Below are positions 37,546 to 49,651 of a stretch of DNA of 64,000 nucleotides, piece after piece. The notes under the pieces are model-generated. The model was not told where the DNA came from and ran no database searches. It was given only the letters and a program-made list of their open reading frames with translations. The stretch comes from Taxawa tesnikishii (nom. ined.) (lineage: Eukaryota > Ascomycota > Dothideomycetes > Dothideales): positions 558,001-622,000 of the forward strand of contig JAPDRO010000016.1 of the NCBI GenBank assembly GCA_030247885.1, given 5' to 3'. The stretch's first letter is position 1. Each line of letters starts with the position of its first letter. The position numbers and the translations under genes were made by a program.

Positions 37546-40500
37546 TCACTCGTCTTTGTCAGTGCCGCCGCCCGCCTGCTTGAACACCACCCTCCTCGTA
37601 CTGCCGAACTTGCCCATGTCATTCCAACCCTTCTCCTTCTCCTTCTCCTCGACCTTTTTCTTCTCCACACTCGCCGCCTTGGCTCGCTCAATCATTTCCT
37701 CAACCCACCGCGCCTTTTCCTTGCTCAGTTCGCTGACGCGCTTGCTCTTGCTCTTGCCCTTGCTCTTGCTCGACGCCGGACCTGCAAGTCCGATCTCGTC
37801 ACCGACCCAGGACTGGCGGGATCCGGGGCGGTTCTCCAGGGACGTCGAGGTCGAAGGTCGAGACAAGGAGGCCGGCGTGCCTTCGTTGACGACTCTGGGG
37901 CCGTTGTTGTGCGGCGTCACCGTCGTGGACCACTGGGGCGATGAGCTGACGAGCTCGGGCGAGCGGGGGACATGCCGTAGCTCGGCTTGCGGTTGCTCTG
38001 CGCGCTGCCGGGCCGCTGGCTGCCGTACGTGTCCAGCACGCTCGCGGGTCTGCTGAGCGGCGTCCTTAGCTTTGTGCCTGCGCCCACTTTGATGTTGCCT
38101 GGCGTCGCGCCTTTGATCTCGACTCCGCTGCCTGACACCGTTCTGCGGCCGTGATGCTCCGCGTATTGCCGCAGGTACTCTCCTAGATCTGCCCAGCCTC
38201 CACCGACACGGACCATGACGCGCTCGTTTTCGCCAACGAGGCGGATGAAGAGTTTGATTGGCTCGTCGCGGCCCGGTTGCGAGAGGTGGTAGAGCTTGAT
38301 GTCTGGATTGGCACCTGGCTTCCTTGGTGTTGTTTCCGTAGCTGGGGCCAGGATTAGACTAGAATTGGTCTGTGTCGATCTAATCGACGACAGCGAGGGA
38401 CGGGGAGTTACGCTGTCGTTCGCTGTTGGCGATCCGGGCACTTCTGAGCTCGGCGCCGAAGCGATTGGTGTGAAGCGGATGCGCGAAGACGGCAGACGTT
38501 CCAGAACACTGCTAACCTGACGATCGAACTGATCGATACCAGTTACCGATGAGTTCTTCTGGTGCTTACGCTTGACAGGCTGAACAGACGTAGGGCTAGG
38601 AGGTGAGTCCGTATCGGAGTTGCTGGGAGCCTCTGGTACCGAGGATACACTTGTTATGCTCATGTTACGCCGCTTAGGCAGGTACAAGTTGAGCGGTGGA
38701 GGCCTGTTCATACTAATCTCCGACTCGGTACGGAAGGTATCCGGCAGCACAGAGAGTGACGGACGCTCGCGGTATCTGCCAACCGTTGGGGACTCTGCCG
38801 ATACCGGACTGGCGGGCGGCGAATCCTGGGGCGATCCACCAACAGCATCCGCACGTGTGCTCAGAGGTGATGGAGGGGAACGAGACGTGATATCAAGGGA
38901 ACGGTACCGGCGGTGTCCAGGTGGTGTGACGGCCGGAGACACAGAAGAGAAGCTGCCATTTCGACTGACGTTGACAGTCTTGAGCTTTGTGATGTTAGAA
39001 ATCGGCCGCTGTTATGTGACAGTGCGAGAGAAACGGCACGTACCTCTGACCGTGGAAACGATTCTATCGAGGTAACAGAAACTCTTTTTGTCAGCAATTT
39101 CTTCGGATCGAGAGCCTCTTCATCATTAGGCTCCCCGGATGGCACGGCAAGGGTGTTGAACTCCGAGGATGGAATATGCATCCTGGGCAAATCCGCAGTG
39201 CGGGGGCGCTGTGGACTGGTCTGGCCGTTTCTTACAGTCGCTACACTCGCATGCCGGGAGATTGAGGGAGATGTGTGTACTTCCTTTGGTCTGAAGTAAC
39301 CAGCGGCCGAAGCATCTCTCACTTCAGGAGTAGAAAGATTTGACCTAAATGAACTTGGTGTGGTTACTTTTGGCAGATTGACTAGCGCCTCAACCGTGTC
39401 CTCGTCTCCCGCCTGCTCCGGGACAACGGCGTGAGTCGGGCTTGGTGGCGAAGGCGTACTAGGTCTGCTCGATGCATCATGGTTGTGCCCTAAAATACCT
39501 GAGAGCATCGATGCATCGAGTGATGGCTCTCTGCTGCCGATGGGACGGCGAACAGGGGCTTAGCTTTTTCCATAGGGTTCTGTTCACGAGACTTTGAGTG
39601 AGCATGTCCCTCGGGACTGTTTGGTAAGCTATCGACAAACATTCTTTCGAAGCAGTCCGACTCCAACGGTAGTCTGGGGCTAAGAACTGCTTCACCGGGA
39701 GAGCTTGCAGGCAGAGGCCAATTGTCTGGAAAGACGGGATGTTCGCTCAGCCCAGCAGGTTGTTCAGGGCTTAGTTGACCTTCATGAGATAGGATGAATG
39801 AGTTGTCCTCACCAGGCGTTATCATCACTTGCATATGTGCTTGCTGTTCGGGTTCGTTGCTAACATCGTTCCTGGTCGCCGCCTCATCTTCTGCATTACA
39901 TGACTCTAACGCTGGCATGCTCCTCGACGAGTTTACTCGCTGTGGCGTTGGACGACCCGCCCCGGCATCGATCGCTTGAGCTGAGCTGCGCACGCTCCCA
40001 CCATTCAAGCGGCGCCCGGGTATGAAGATGCTGCGCTTGCTTGTTCGGCTAGACGTTGAGCTCGATCTGGATTGCTCAGTCGAATTGGATTTGGCGAAAA
40101 GTTTCGTGAAAGCCTGCGAGGCATGCTCGAAAGGTCTGACGATGTCGGGACTCTTAGTCTTCTGAAGCGACTGCGTCTTCTCTAGCTCCGCCTTGATCAA
40201 AGCTGCTCGAGCACGAGCAACGGCACCCTCTGATGTAGACTCCGGGGCGGCTTCTGGAAGTGGTGATGCTTGACGGCTTACTGTGATAGACCTGTTTTCC
40301 TTCTGCGCTGCCTCGGTGCTGACCTGCAAGGCCTCTTGGTTGTAGTCGATCGTAATAGGAACATGTCTCGACCTGTTCGAACGCGGAGATACGGGTGGCT
40401 GAACAGGCAAGCTGCTAAAGTCTTGACCGCTTCTTGGCCTCGAATCATCTGAAGTAATTGCCACACCATAATCCTCCTCAGCTGGTAAAGATTCTGCAAC

Positions 40501-42011
40501 AGAGATATTGTCAAGATCAACCCGATCCGGCGTGTGGTTCGGTGTAAGCTCTGTGCCTTGCGAGACAAGGGAGGGCTTATGGCTGACAACTCCGGCGTCA
40601 GGATAGTTGCGATTGGGGTCCAACGAACCAGTTGGAGACATAGCCCTTGGAAGCGGCAAGGACGCTCGAGCTCCCAATACCGGGCTTTCAGGGCTGTCGG
40701 CTTTCTTGGGAGGAGATACTTGTATCATATCCTCGGGATTGATATCGTACTGCGACAGCAGCTGATTGTCCCTCTCCGTAAGAGGCGAAACATCATTGTA
40801 GTCATGTGAGTCGTGTTCAGACGACTCTACAGCTTGCTCCTTTGTTTCCGAAACGCCGTTGCCCTTCGCGGCCTCCTCCGTAAAAGCATCGAAATCGTCT
40901 TGGTTTGCATTGGCTTTGGCTTCTTTACTTTGCATCCACTCGTGATCCAGCACTCTCCTCTCAGTTTGCATAACCCAATCGCCATAGTCGGACTCTAGAG
41001 CCTCGAAGCGATCAATCCAGTAGTCTGGAAGGGTTTCCTCACGGCCTTCCAGATCGTCCAGCATACTGTCCAGACGCGCACCAAGCTTAGCGACCTGCCT
41101 CTCGATGTCCTTTTGCGCAGAAGCGAATCCCTCACGGAGAGGTTCTGTGCTTGGTGCTTCCGCTGCTTGGAGCATGCGAGTCATGTCATTCCACAGGCCC
41201 TCAAGGCTCTTCTCCGCTTCTTGGAGATCTCTAAGAAAACTTGGAACCTTTCGTAAGACAGCTAGCCGGCATGTCCAAGTATTGGCGAGTCGATTTAGCC
41301 GAGACAGATGGGGAAGTGCCTGCAGAGTAGTCGCCGTAATGAGTGCCGTGAAATCATCCAGATGTTGAAGCTTGGAAGAGAGGTAGTCCCTCTGCTCCGG
41401 CTCATAGGCGGATACTGGCTGTGACCTTGGCTGCACATGTACACTTAAGACATGGTCTTTCAACCCTTCCACATCAAGCTCCTCTAGCCCGTTTTGAATG
41501 TCTTCAAGGCGAATCTCGTGCGACACAACCAGCTGAGACGGTAGGCTGCCCCAGAACTCTTCACTAGCATCATCCGAGACATATTCCAGCTTGACGCGGG
41601 AGGCATTATTGAGCGGGTTGGCGTTGTGGTTCAGAAGCATGCGCCTCTTCTTTGCGACTCTTTCCTCTAGAGGCACGTCAAATGTCCCAGGCCATTCCCA
41701 CTGTTCGATCTCTGCACACCAAGCTCTGAGATCCCTGCAAGTTTGTGCGACTCTTGACCCGAACGCTCTCTGTCCGGTAGACGCTGTTTCAATGCTCCTA
41801 ACCAATTGATCCTCGCTCTTGCCGATTGTTGCGCTCGAGCTGGAGGTAAAGGCACGCAATGTGCTTGTGGGTGAGAGATCGCGGAGGAGGGGTCGGTTGA
41901 GAATGTACGTCCGTGGCGTATGGGCGATCGAGAATGCGAGCGCGAGTGTACGCGATACTCGTCGCTCGAGTCCAAGCGGGGAGGGTTAATCGCTGGATTT
42001 GTGTGTAACAT
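37546..42011 (-). CDS. Kar9/GAS2-domain cytoskeletal linker protein, with three frame breaks
   Basis: The N-terminal half, with LSPTSTLRAFTSSSSATIG, AFGSRVAQTCRDLRAWCAEI, DDFTALITATTLQALPHLS and LPDYWIDRFEALESDYGDWV, has the helical layout of the fungal Kar9 family. The C-terminal half has RRPIGSREPSLDASMLSGIL and a GAS2/GAR microtubule-binding domain (IKLYHLSQPGRDEPIKLFI, RVGGGWADLGEYLRQYAEHH), with Ser/Pro-rich linkers and a basic tail. Kar9 links cortical actin/myosin cues to microtubule ends for nuclear and spindle positioning. One 59-nt intron (38985-39043). Frame changes lie at runs 41889-41892, 39555-39558 and 37965-37969. In each, one more C restores the frame (DPLLRDLSP, PPVRRPIGS, MSPRSPELV), and exactly three added bases give a whole number of codons (1470). 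Probable consensus errors in a real gene of about 1469 residues. Confidence 0.83.
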
Positions 42012-42872
42012 TTTGGAGATGGAAATGCGGATATTGCTGAACACCCATTACTGCCCGTAGAAACGCCGTCCAGAAGAACACAAAGGAAACGCAATCGTCA
42101 TTGCTCTGTTGTGGTGTATATACCGATGGGTGATCCGAAGGTCGCAGTCCGGAAATGTCACAAGCCGAGCGGGCAGCAGATCCACTGGGCCGTGAAAGAG
42201 CTACATTCAGTGTTGCAGAAGGGGATGTGTCTAGAGGCACTCCAGGCGACTAGAGGAATGGCAGGAGCAACAAGTTTTCACAGTATGGATGTGTTGCAAA
42301 CACAACAAGAAGAAGGTTCGACTGAGCCAGCGGAGCTCAGTATGCGGACAGGATGCTACGCTAAGCAGGGATTAGAACAAACGACGAGTCGTAGAATATG
42401 CACGGCAGACGTGATGCAATCATCGCTCGCCCAACAGAGAAGGCTGTTATCGTAAACATGAACAGACAGTGCACTGCATACCCTGCCAACTGCTTCCCTA
42501 TAGAACCATTGCGCGCATAGAGATTGGGAGGTAGAAACGACTATCTAAACATCTAACGTCCAAGATAAACTCCACACCAGTAAGCGGCCCGTGAACCCTT
42601 GCGTTTGGCATGCCGAATCTGTTTGCATATCACGTGCTGGACGTGAACCGCTGTACCGGATTTGCTCAATCTATCTCACTGGTTCTGCTCATGCTACTCT
42701 GTTCGAAGAGATGGTTGAAAGCGAGCACTCGAACTGAAATTCAAGTGAAGGTCAACCCGAGCTTGAGTGAGGAACAAGTGAAGTGATCGAACGCTTGCCG
42801 ACATTTGCCCTCTTTCGATTTCGAGTGGAGTGGGGTAGTACTTCTAATAGAGATGCGTACTTGTTCGCTTTG
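42012..42872. other. intergenic, nothing recognised
   Basis: It holds the Kar9-like gene's upstream region and the 3' flank of the DUF2470 gene. A 114-codon + frame at 42111-42455 has no recognisable features. Confidence 0.45.
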
Positions 42873-43637
42873 CTAGTGCTTCTGTCTAGACTTCTCCTCC
42901 TTCTTCCTCTCGATCATCTTGTCAAACCTAGAAACCGTCAGCCCTTTGTATTTTCAAGTCAGCCGATGCGCTCACCTCCTAAAAGATCCAATGCCCTCGA
43001 TGAAGGTAGTGCCCGTCCATTGCCACCAGACAAGACTCCCGACGTTGGCGTTGTGCTTCGTAAGGCGTGTCCTGATGAAGTGTATCATCTCCCAGGAGTG
43101 TAACAGTATCATACCCCAGAAAAGGTAGGGTTGTATGGCATAGCAGAACCGAGCAAATCCTTGCGGGACAAAGTTCGCAATAGCGCCCCCGTGGACAAAG
43201 TGGCTTCGTCTGCTGAACGCGATCAAGGTCGCCGCAACCTGGATGAAGTTGTACAAGTAGAAGCCGTGGGGTGGAATATATTCCTTGACGGTGATATCGC
43301 TCCTGTGCAGGGCAGAAACGCACTCCTTGTCCATCTCGACCAACCGCTCTCGCGCTTGCCTGTAGGAGTTCATAGCTGGCTCAAGAGGCTTGCGGTATGT
43401 CTCTCCAGCGCATTGGAAGGTCAGTTCAGAGAGAGAGACATCGGATATTCTTCCATTATAGGCGCGCCACGATGATATGCCGAAATAGTACTCCAGATAG
43501 CGTACAACCTATACCGCTCATCAGGCTCGGTAACGTCTTGGATGCTCATTCGAACCTACCGAGTCGTGATGATCAGCATTCATGTGGGAAATAATCCGCT
43601 CCTTTGCGGCGGCGTCTTTGCTCGCTTGATCGGCCAT
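42873..43637 (-). CDS. DUF2470-family membrane protein
   Basis: Exons 43560-43637, 42976-43508 and 42873-42927 with introns of 51 and 48 nt encode 221 residues. The N-terminal half has the family pattern: KERIISHMNADHHDSVVRYL, EYYFGISSWRAYNGRISDVS and LTFQCAGETYRKPLEPAM. The C-terminal half carries two or three hydrophobic segments (FYLYNFIQVAATLIAFS, AIQPYLFWGMILLHSWEMI) and ends in a basic tail (KMIERKKEEKSRQKH). DUF2470 relates to the haem-utilisation/FMN-binding split-barrel fold, but the role of the fungal membrane version is not established. All splice junctions are in phase with conserved residues across them. Confidence 0.85.
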
Positions 43638-44542
43638 GGCTGCTATAAGTCGCGAATAACGAGTTGAGAACAAGTCCTCTCACAAAGACTGCTCGGTAGT
43701 GTCCTCAATTCTTGGCGAGTATTCCGCTTGTAAAGAGAGCGATGCCGTGCTGATCGATAAGTGTAACTGACATGATAAAGATTCTCGTCATGAAGGAACA
43801 TGGAAGAGGGACCGGCATCTCGGCTTCGTTTGCCGAGGACGGCTTCCGAACCTCATCTGCTGCCTTCTCCTATCCACGACATGTCTCTACAAGAGTGACT
43901 CCATTACAAAGAAAAGATGAGGTATCACAACTGGATGCACATCTTGTCGACCGCTCCCGTTCATTCCTCCCTCCCGCCCAGGGACCTCAGTGAACAGGGT
44001 GCATCTTCGGATGATGCGAGTGGCCGGAAGTTTCGGCTGACCTATCAACCAATCGGTACGGGTGCAATGGATGGATCCTTGTTTCCGGAAACATCTGGAC
44101 TCCGGCAGCAGAAGAAACAGGTTCCGAAAGAAACACGAGAGCTCCAAGTTTCCTCTAGCCACGCACACTGACCGCAAGTTCGCGTTGGTGATGGGGTAAT
44201 CGATGGCGCCGATTGTCGTGCCTCACCGTGCGCCACAAACTTCGCTAAAACTTCCTCCAATACGCAACGCCGCATACTAAGTGGTGGATCTGCGCCTCTG
44301 ACAGGGGTCGTGCCATCGCGCCAACTCCCGGCGGACTTTGATGGTGTGGCTGGCCACTATAGTTGCGTCACATGTGCAGGCATGTGCTCTGCAGTGTTGA
44401 GCTCTTGGGCATTCGAAACCTGTTCTGCTCCCGATGGTTTCGTACTTGCTCGTCGCTACTTCATCCCCTTCTATTCCCTGCACATCTCTTCAGCCACATA
44501 GCATATAATCCCTTCGCCCCATCATCGCTTTCCTAATTTATC
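43638..44542. other. divergent upstream region
   Basis: About 900 bases between two head-to-head genes, containing both promoters. Open frames on both strands overlap without recognisable content. Confidence 0.45.
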
Positions 44543-45395
44543 ATGTCCGAGAAACAGACCCAAGAACAACAAGCTTCAGCAGGCGCAGAGGGAAACGCAA
44601 ACGCATCCATCGGCGGCAGCGCAGGAGGACAAGCCTCTCAAAAGAAGACTCAAGAAAAGAAGACGCCCAAGAAGCTCGGCAACAAGAAGCAGCAACAGGA
44701 GCAGCAACAGCAACCAACTCCTGAAGCGTCTCAAGCAGAGGACGGTGAAGGCGAAGCTAACGGTCAAGCCGAAGGCAACGCAGAAGCAGAGGCCGACGTA
44801 GACGGCGAAGCGAACGGAGAAGCCAACGAAGAGGCCGAAGGTCAAGGCGAAGCACAGCAAGAAATGGAGCAATCGCCGGAACCTCAGCAATCACGCCAAG
44901 CGTCTCAGTCACGGCGGCGCCAGAGCCGTGGTCGCGGACGCAAGAATGCGCAAGAAAGCGACACCGAGTCCATCGCGCGCAGCGATGTTTCCGCCGCCGG
45001 AGGCCGTCGCCAACGTCAACGCCAAAAGAAGCAGCAGCAGCAGCAAGGCGGCAAGCAGGGCGGAGGCGGCCCCTTAGACGACATCACCGAGAACGTCCCC
45101 GGCGGTGAGCTCGTCGGCGGCGCTGGTGACATGGTCCAGAACACCGCTGGCAATGCAGTCAACCAGGTCGGCGACACTGCTGGCAAGGCTCTCGGTGGCC
45201 TGACCGGTGGCGGCGGAGGAGAGGAGGGTGAAGACAGCAAGGGCGAGCAGCTTCGCCTCCGTCTGGAGCTCAACCTCGACATCGAAATTCAACTCAAGGC
45301 AAAGATCCATGGTGACCTGACTCTTGGATTGCTGTAAGTTCTCCTGTCGACCTCGCTTGATATTTGATTTGATACTGACGCTGTGCAGCAACTGA
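44543..45395 (+). CDS. disordered protein with NLD-E-LKA-I-GDLTL C-terminal module (copy A)
   Basis: Exons 44543-45333 and 45389-45395 with a 55-nt intron give 265 residues. Residues 1-130 are Gln/Glu/Ala/Lys-rich and low-complexity. A basic patch (SRRRQSRGRGRKN) follows, then a Gly/Asn/Ala segment (GDMVQNTAGNAVNQVGDTAG). The protein ends in a compact, regular module (LRLRLELN, then NLDIEIQLKAKIHGDLTLGL). The intron splits the penultimate Leu codon, so the last exon codes only for Asn and stop. I have seen this type of C-terminus in many filamentous-fungal proteins but cannot name a function. The next gene on the same strand ends in the same module and has a GTAAGT donor at the same position, so the two probably arose by duplication or module sharing. 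Confidence 0.8.
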
Positions 45396-46404
45396 GCCCG
45401 GCAGCATCACATCGACATGTTACGCAATATATATGCTGAAACGATCTTTTCAATTTGTTTGCGTTGTTAATTGGAGAAAGGAGTACCTAGGGCTTTCTAC
45501 GGAAGGCCATGCTGCTGTTTAGGTTCATGTACTTGTATAACAGATAGTAGAAAAGACATGATTGATCATACTACTCGTGTCTTGCCAAACTTCCCACGCT
45601 CTGTCTCCGCTGTACGCCTTTGCTATGTATTCCTTGCGGAACGTTGAGGGCAACCGTCTTTACCCATCTACCAGACAATGAAGCATGCAGTGAGATAGAG
45701 TTCAGCATCGTTTACCACTCACTCACGCATTGCGTTTCGAAACACGAGCTCGTTTAGGTCATGAAAACGTGCTCGGACAACTGCCACGCATGTGCACACG
45801 CATGCGCGCGATCCAGAGCGGAGTTTCATTGCCAGGGCGCATGAAGGAAACATTCCCCACTCACCGCTGGCTTGGAAGTTGGAGCACCTGAGGTCAACAC
45901 AAACGCTTTTCAGCCACTCAGCAGCCACTGTCACTTGCTTACGCTAACACTAGTGCAACGCGGCCTGCACCGTGACGTGTGGCTGTTTGGCTGAAGTTCC
46001 AGGTTGAGCAGTTGTAGCCGCGGACATAACTGATCGGCAAATGGAAAAGAGCACCGTGCTTGCAAGGATCAGCCACTGACGTGGCGTCGTTGATGGCGGT
46101 GCATGTTGCTGGATCGGACATACGACCGGATCGTGGCCATGACCCAGTGCTTGCAAGACCCGCAGAAACAGGATTGCAGGCGCGAAGGGCATGGCCTGGC
46201 TGGCGTAAAGCCTCCTTGTGGGTTGGCTGTTTCTCTGTTGCATCCAGCTTCCTCCATCGCATCCATCTCCCATATCCCTTTCGCTCGCTCGCCTGAAGTG
46301 ATTGCCTACATTCCTGCCTTGTGCCATCAGTCATAGAGGGATACGATTCGGGATACGGTTCTACCGGCAATCCGTCCAAACCATCTGGAAACACCTTAAG
46401 CAAC
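45396..46404. other. intergenic between the two module genes
   Basis: About 1 kb with the 3' end of copy A and the promoter of copy B. The last 85 bases read in frame into copy B (EGYDSGYGSTGNPSKPSGN) after a possible acceptor at 46329, so copy B may have an upstream exon here. Confidence 0.45.
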
Positions 46405-46967
46405 ATGTCGGACGCGGACACCTCGGACCAGGATGTGCCTCGCAAGCAGCGCACCGTGCAGCAGCAGGAGAAGCAGAACAACCTTCTCAAGCAGATGAAG
46501 CGCGACCAAGGTGAGCAATGCCCGTCATCATCATACATCAGTCCCGTGATCTTACAATCCCCGTGTCAGGCCTCGAAGGAAACCGTTCGAGATCACAATC
46601 CCGTAGAGACCGACGACGCCGGATAAAGGAGGGTCTGGACAGCGGCAAATTCATGAAGACGAACTCGCTCGAAGCGCTTGAAGAAGCCGACGCGAACGGC
46701 GAGCTGCAAACAATGCAAGCCTTCGAGCGCATCGGTCCGGATTCTACCTCGATGGATGGCCCAGTCACCAGGGCTCGCGCAGAGCGAGGCGAGATCCCAT
46801 GGCGAGGAACGAATCCCAACGACCCGTATCGCAAGGATCCGCAAGAGGGCAAGAAGGGCGGTTTGGACGAGCAAGATGGTCTGAAGCTGAAGCTGGAAGC
46901 GAACCTGGATGTCGAGATCGAGCTCAAGGCCAGCATTCGTGGAGATCTCACGCTCAGTTTGTTGTAA
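46405..46967 (+). CDS. disordered protein with NLD-E-LKA-I-GDLTL C-terminal module (copy B)
   Basis: Exons 46405-46510 and 46570-46967 give at least 167 residues from the first safe ATG (MSDADTSDQDVPRKQRTVQQ). An upstream exon is possible because the frame before this ATG also looks coding. The body is charged and probably disordered (KQNNLLKQMKRDQ, GNRSRSQSRRDRRRRIKEGL, SGKFMKTNSLEALEEADANG). The C-terminus is LKLKLEAN then NLDVEIELKASIRGDLTL, matching copy A almost residue for residue. The final Leu codon overlaps a GTAAGT, exactly where copy A has its last intron, so the true end may lie in a short exon downstream. Function unknown; the likely role is carried by the shared module. Confidence 0.72.
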
Positions 46968-47613
46968 GTTCATTGCCCCCATTTCCTTTCATCCACTCCC
47001 GTCCACCCACAACTATTGGCGAGTACGACTCGCGGTGTCTTGGCTGGTCCTGTAATCACTCGTTTTTCTTGTAACCACCGCGGCGATGCGAACCAGTTTT
47101 CTGAATGATGGATCGCAGAGAATAACGAGCTGCAGTGCGTGATCGATGCGGCTGACGGCGAGGCGACGCCCCGAAACAGCGAATGGGCACGGTGTGCTTT
47201 CCACGGTCGGCTTGGATTCGTCTGACGACTTGTACGATGTTGAGGCAACACTTAGGATATCGATGGTGATATATGGCGTTCTTATGGGGAAGGCATGTAT
47301 GGTTTTTGGACATCTATATCGGATAACCGCAGGTAGAGACGGGAAAAACACGTTTTCTCTACTGACTGTCCCGTATGCTGGTTCACCCGTGAGAAACGAT
47401 GTCGATCTGGTATGGAAGATTCTTATGCTTCACTTGTCGTGCTTAGTGGAGCCTTGTACAGGAAGGTGTGAGTAACGCTCACTTGAGATCTTGAAGGTCT
47501 TCTGCGACTTCACTTACTGTTTTCTGTCGGATTACTTTGCCCAGCTTCGAGACACAGCTCAAGACGACATTGCCTTCGTTGACGGTTCTACTTCGCATTC
47601 ACCTCACTCGAAC
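46968..47613. other. intergenic, possibly with hidden terminal or first exons
   Basis: It may include a tiny last exon of copy B and an upstream exon of the next gene: 47549-47613 reads in frame as AQDDIAFVDGSTSHSPHSN after a good acceptor. No independent gene is supported. Confidence 0.4.
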
Positions 47614-48993
47614 ATGGAACACATGGAGGAATCGGAGAACTACTTCCACTTTGTCGACCATCGGGACTTGTCCCTTAATCCAGGTATGTTCCCGTTTCCT
47701 TTGTCTTGCTCTGCTCCGCCCCGCTCTGCCCTGCTCTGCTCCTCTGCCGCCTGTTCAACGCCTCGATCAAAAGCACTAGTCAAGCACGACAGAGTTTACT
47801 GCATCACCTGAGCGAAAGCACATGCAGTGAACATGGCTTCACGGCACATCAACGTACATCCGCGTCAAGCGACGCGTGAGATGTTCAGACGCGAAGCCTG
47901 AGTGAATGAAGCCTGAGTGAATGAAGTCCAGGTCTCAGATCTTCATTGTTGACAGCAATCCTGCTTGATGCGCTGCCAACAAGATCTGGAACTTCTCAGT
48001 CTTTGCCTTCTCCTCCCGCACTGGTGAGGCAAACGTTGAGGGTAGGTATGTTAACGTTTCTTCAACCTCTAGCAGGTCAGGCAAATCCTCTAAGGACGGG
48101 ACTCACTCCGGAGGACTCCTGCTGGAGGGGCTCATTGAGAGGGAACTCACAAGACCTAAGACTCTTCGGGGAAATCAACAGCGCCTCCCCTTCAGTCAGG
48201 CCGCCTCCACCGAGCCAGCAGATGTACCACTCTCGTTTCACGCAACATGGGTTGTCTCTACAGCCTGCCATCAACGCCGTCAAAGCTGGCAACAGGACCC
48301 AGCAAGATCTCGAATGCATTCTCCATGAAAAGATGGGCCCGGTCGATGTAGACCACAACGCCAAGCGACGCATGTGGCCGAGTTTCCCGTCGCCTTTGAA
48401 GAGCGTCACATCGGTCAAGCTGGCGAAGTCTGCTGCTTCAACGTCAAAGATTCGTACAGATGCCGGCCAAGGGTTGGGCACGGAGGAGGTATCTGAGCTT
48501 TGCACCTGCAAAGACTGCCAGAAGCTGTTGCCGGTGTGTGAAAATGAGGTGTCTTTTGATGATCACGTTGACTGACGAGTGCTAGCCAATGCTGTCGGAA
48601 TCCGGATCTAATGAGCTGTTCACGCAGCTCAATGAGGCATGGGTAAGTAATGCATGTTGTGAAATGTATTTGCACGGCAACTGACCGGGAGCGTAGCCGT
48701 ATGGTCTTGTCAGTGTGGGACAAGAGGAGCCCGACGGCGAGTATCTGGAGACCTTCGACAAACACATCGACACTTCTGCACCAGCGGTGCAGATCAACGC
48801 ATCGAACAACGACAGCGACAGTGCCTCAAGATCCAAGCAGGCGGAGTACCCTCTCAAACGGGTCAACCCTGGATGGGGTAACGATTGGCTAGTGATGGAC
48901 CAGATCCTCGAGGGAGATGAAGCCCTACGGTTGATGGGGGCCAGGATGTCCATCAAGCGTCAACCTTGGCCCAGAGTCGACAAAACGAGGTGA
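47614..48993 (+). CDS. hypothetical protein, 333 residues, four exons
   Basis: Exons 47614-47683, 47956-48533, 48586-48642 and 48697-48993 join in phase with GT-AG introns of 272, 52 and 54 nt. Family not recognised. The N-terminus is acidic (MEHMEESENYFHFVDHRDL). The middle is Ser/Pro/Arg-rich, then a possibly folded part follows: QDLECILHEKMGPVDVDHNA, a Cys pattern CTCKDCQKLLP, and in the last exons SNELFTQLNEAWPYGLVSVG, LKRVNPGWGNDWLVMDQILE and MSIKRQPWPRVDKTR. No signal peptide or membrane segment. The two 3' introns have textbook branch sites and make the gene credible. The first exon and start are less certain because the frame also runs upstream of this ATG. Confidence 0.68.
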
Positions 48994-49651
48994 AGACATC
49001 TCTATCTCGGGAGAACAGGTTATGACAATGCGAGCTTTAGGAGGCGTCAGAAGCAAATAGAAAGGAATGCTTGAGATGTACCATAGTTAAACTGCCATCA
49101 GGCGTGGCGGCCCGGCAAAAGGCCATCAATCGAGTATCCTCATGTCATGCAGAAAACCGGTAAAACTTGATGTACTAAGGCAAGGAGTATCTGGAGAGGT
49201 AGAGAGCAATAATTTCGCATGGCGGTTGTGTCGTGTTCGGAGGGCCCCTCGGTCGCAGAGGTCCGCGAAGAGAAGGCGATCGCCAGCGCTCATCAGGCAC
49301 GGAAAGAGGTGGCAAGGTCACTGTGTCCAGGCGACAGACTTCCGGACAGTTGAGCAGACAGGGCTAACTCGCGGTAGCTGTGGTATAGTCGGATGGCCCA
49401 AGACATGGCGACCAGCGAAACGAGTGTTCCACCTCGTGCAATTAGTTAATTAATTATTCGTTTGTTAGTGTTGATTAACGAGTTGATTGGGAGATCTGGT
49501 TAAACGCTCTAATTCCGCGTTTGTGATGCCAAGCGTGACGTAGCCGATCAAGCGATTGAACGAGCGGACTGCAAACTGACTGGAGAAGTTCTGGAGGTCT
49601 AAGCAACAAATCAAAAGACCACCCACCTTCAGTACTACACACGCCGTCGCT
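48994..49651. other. intergenic, nothing recognised
   Basis: It holds the 3' flank of the orphan gene and the promoter of RRP41, with a short AT-rich patch (TTAATTAATTA) near 49445. No gene is supported. Confidence 0.45.
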
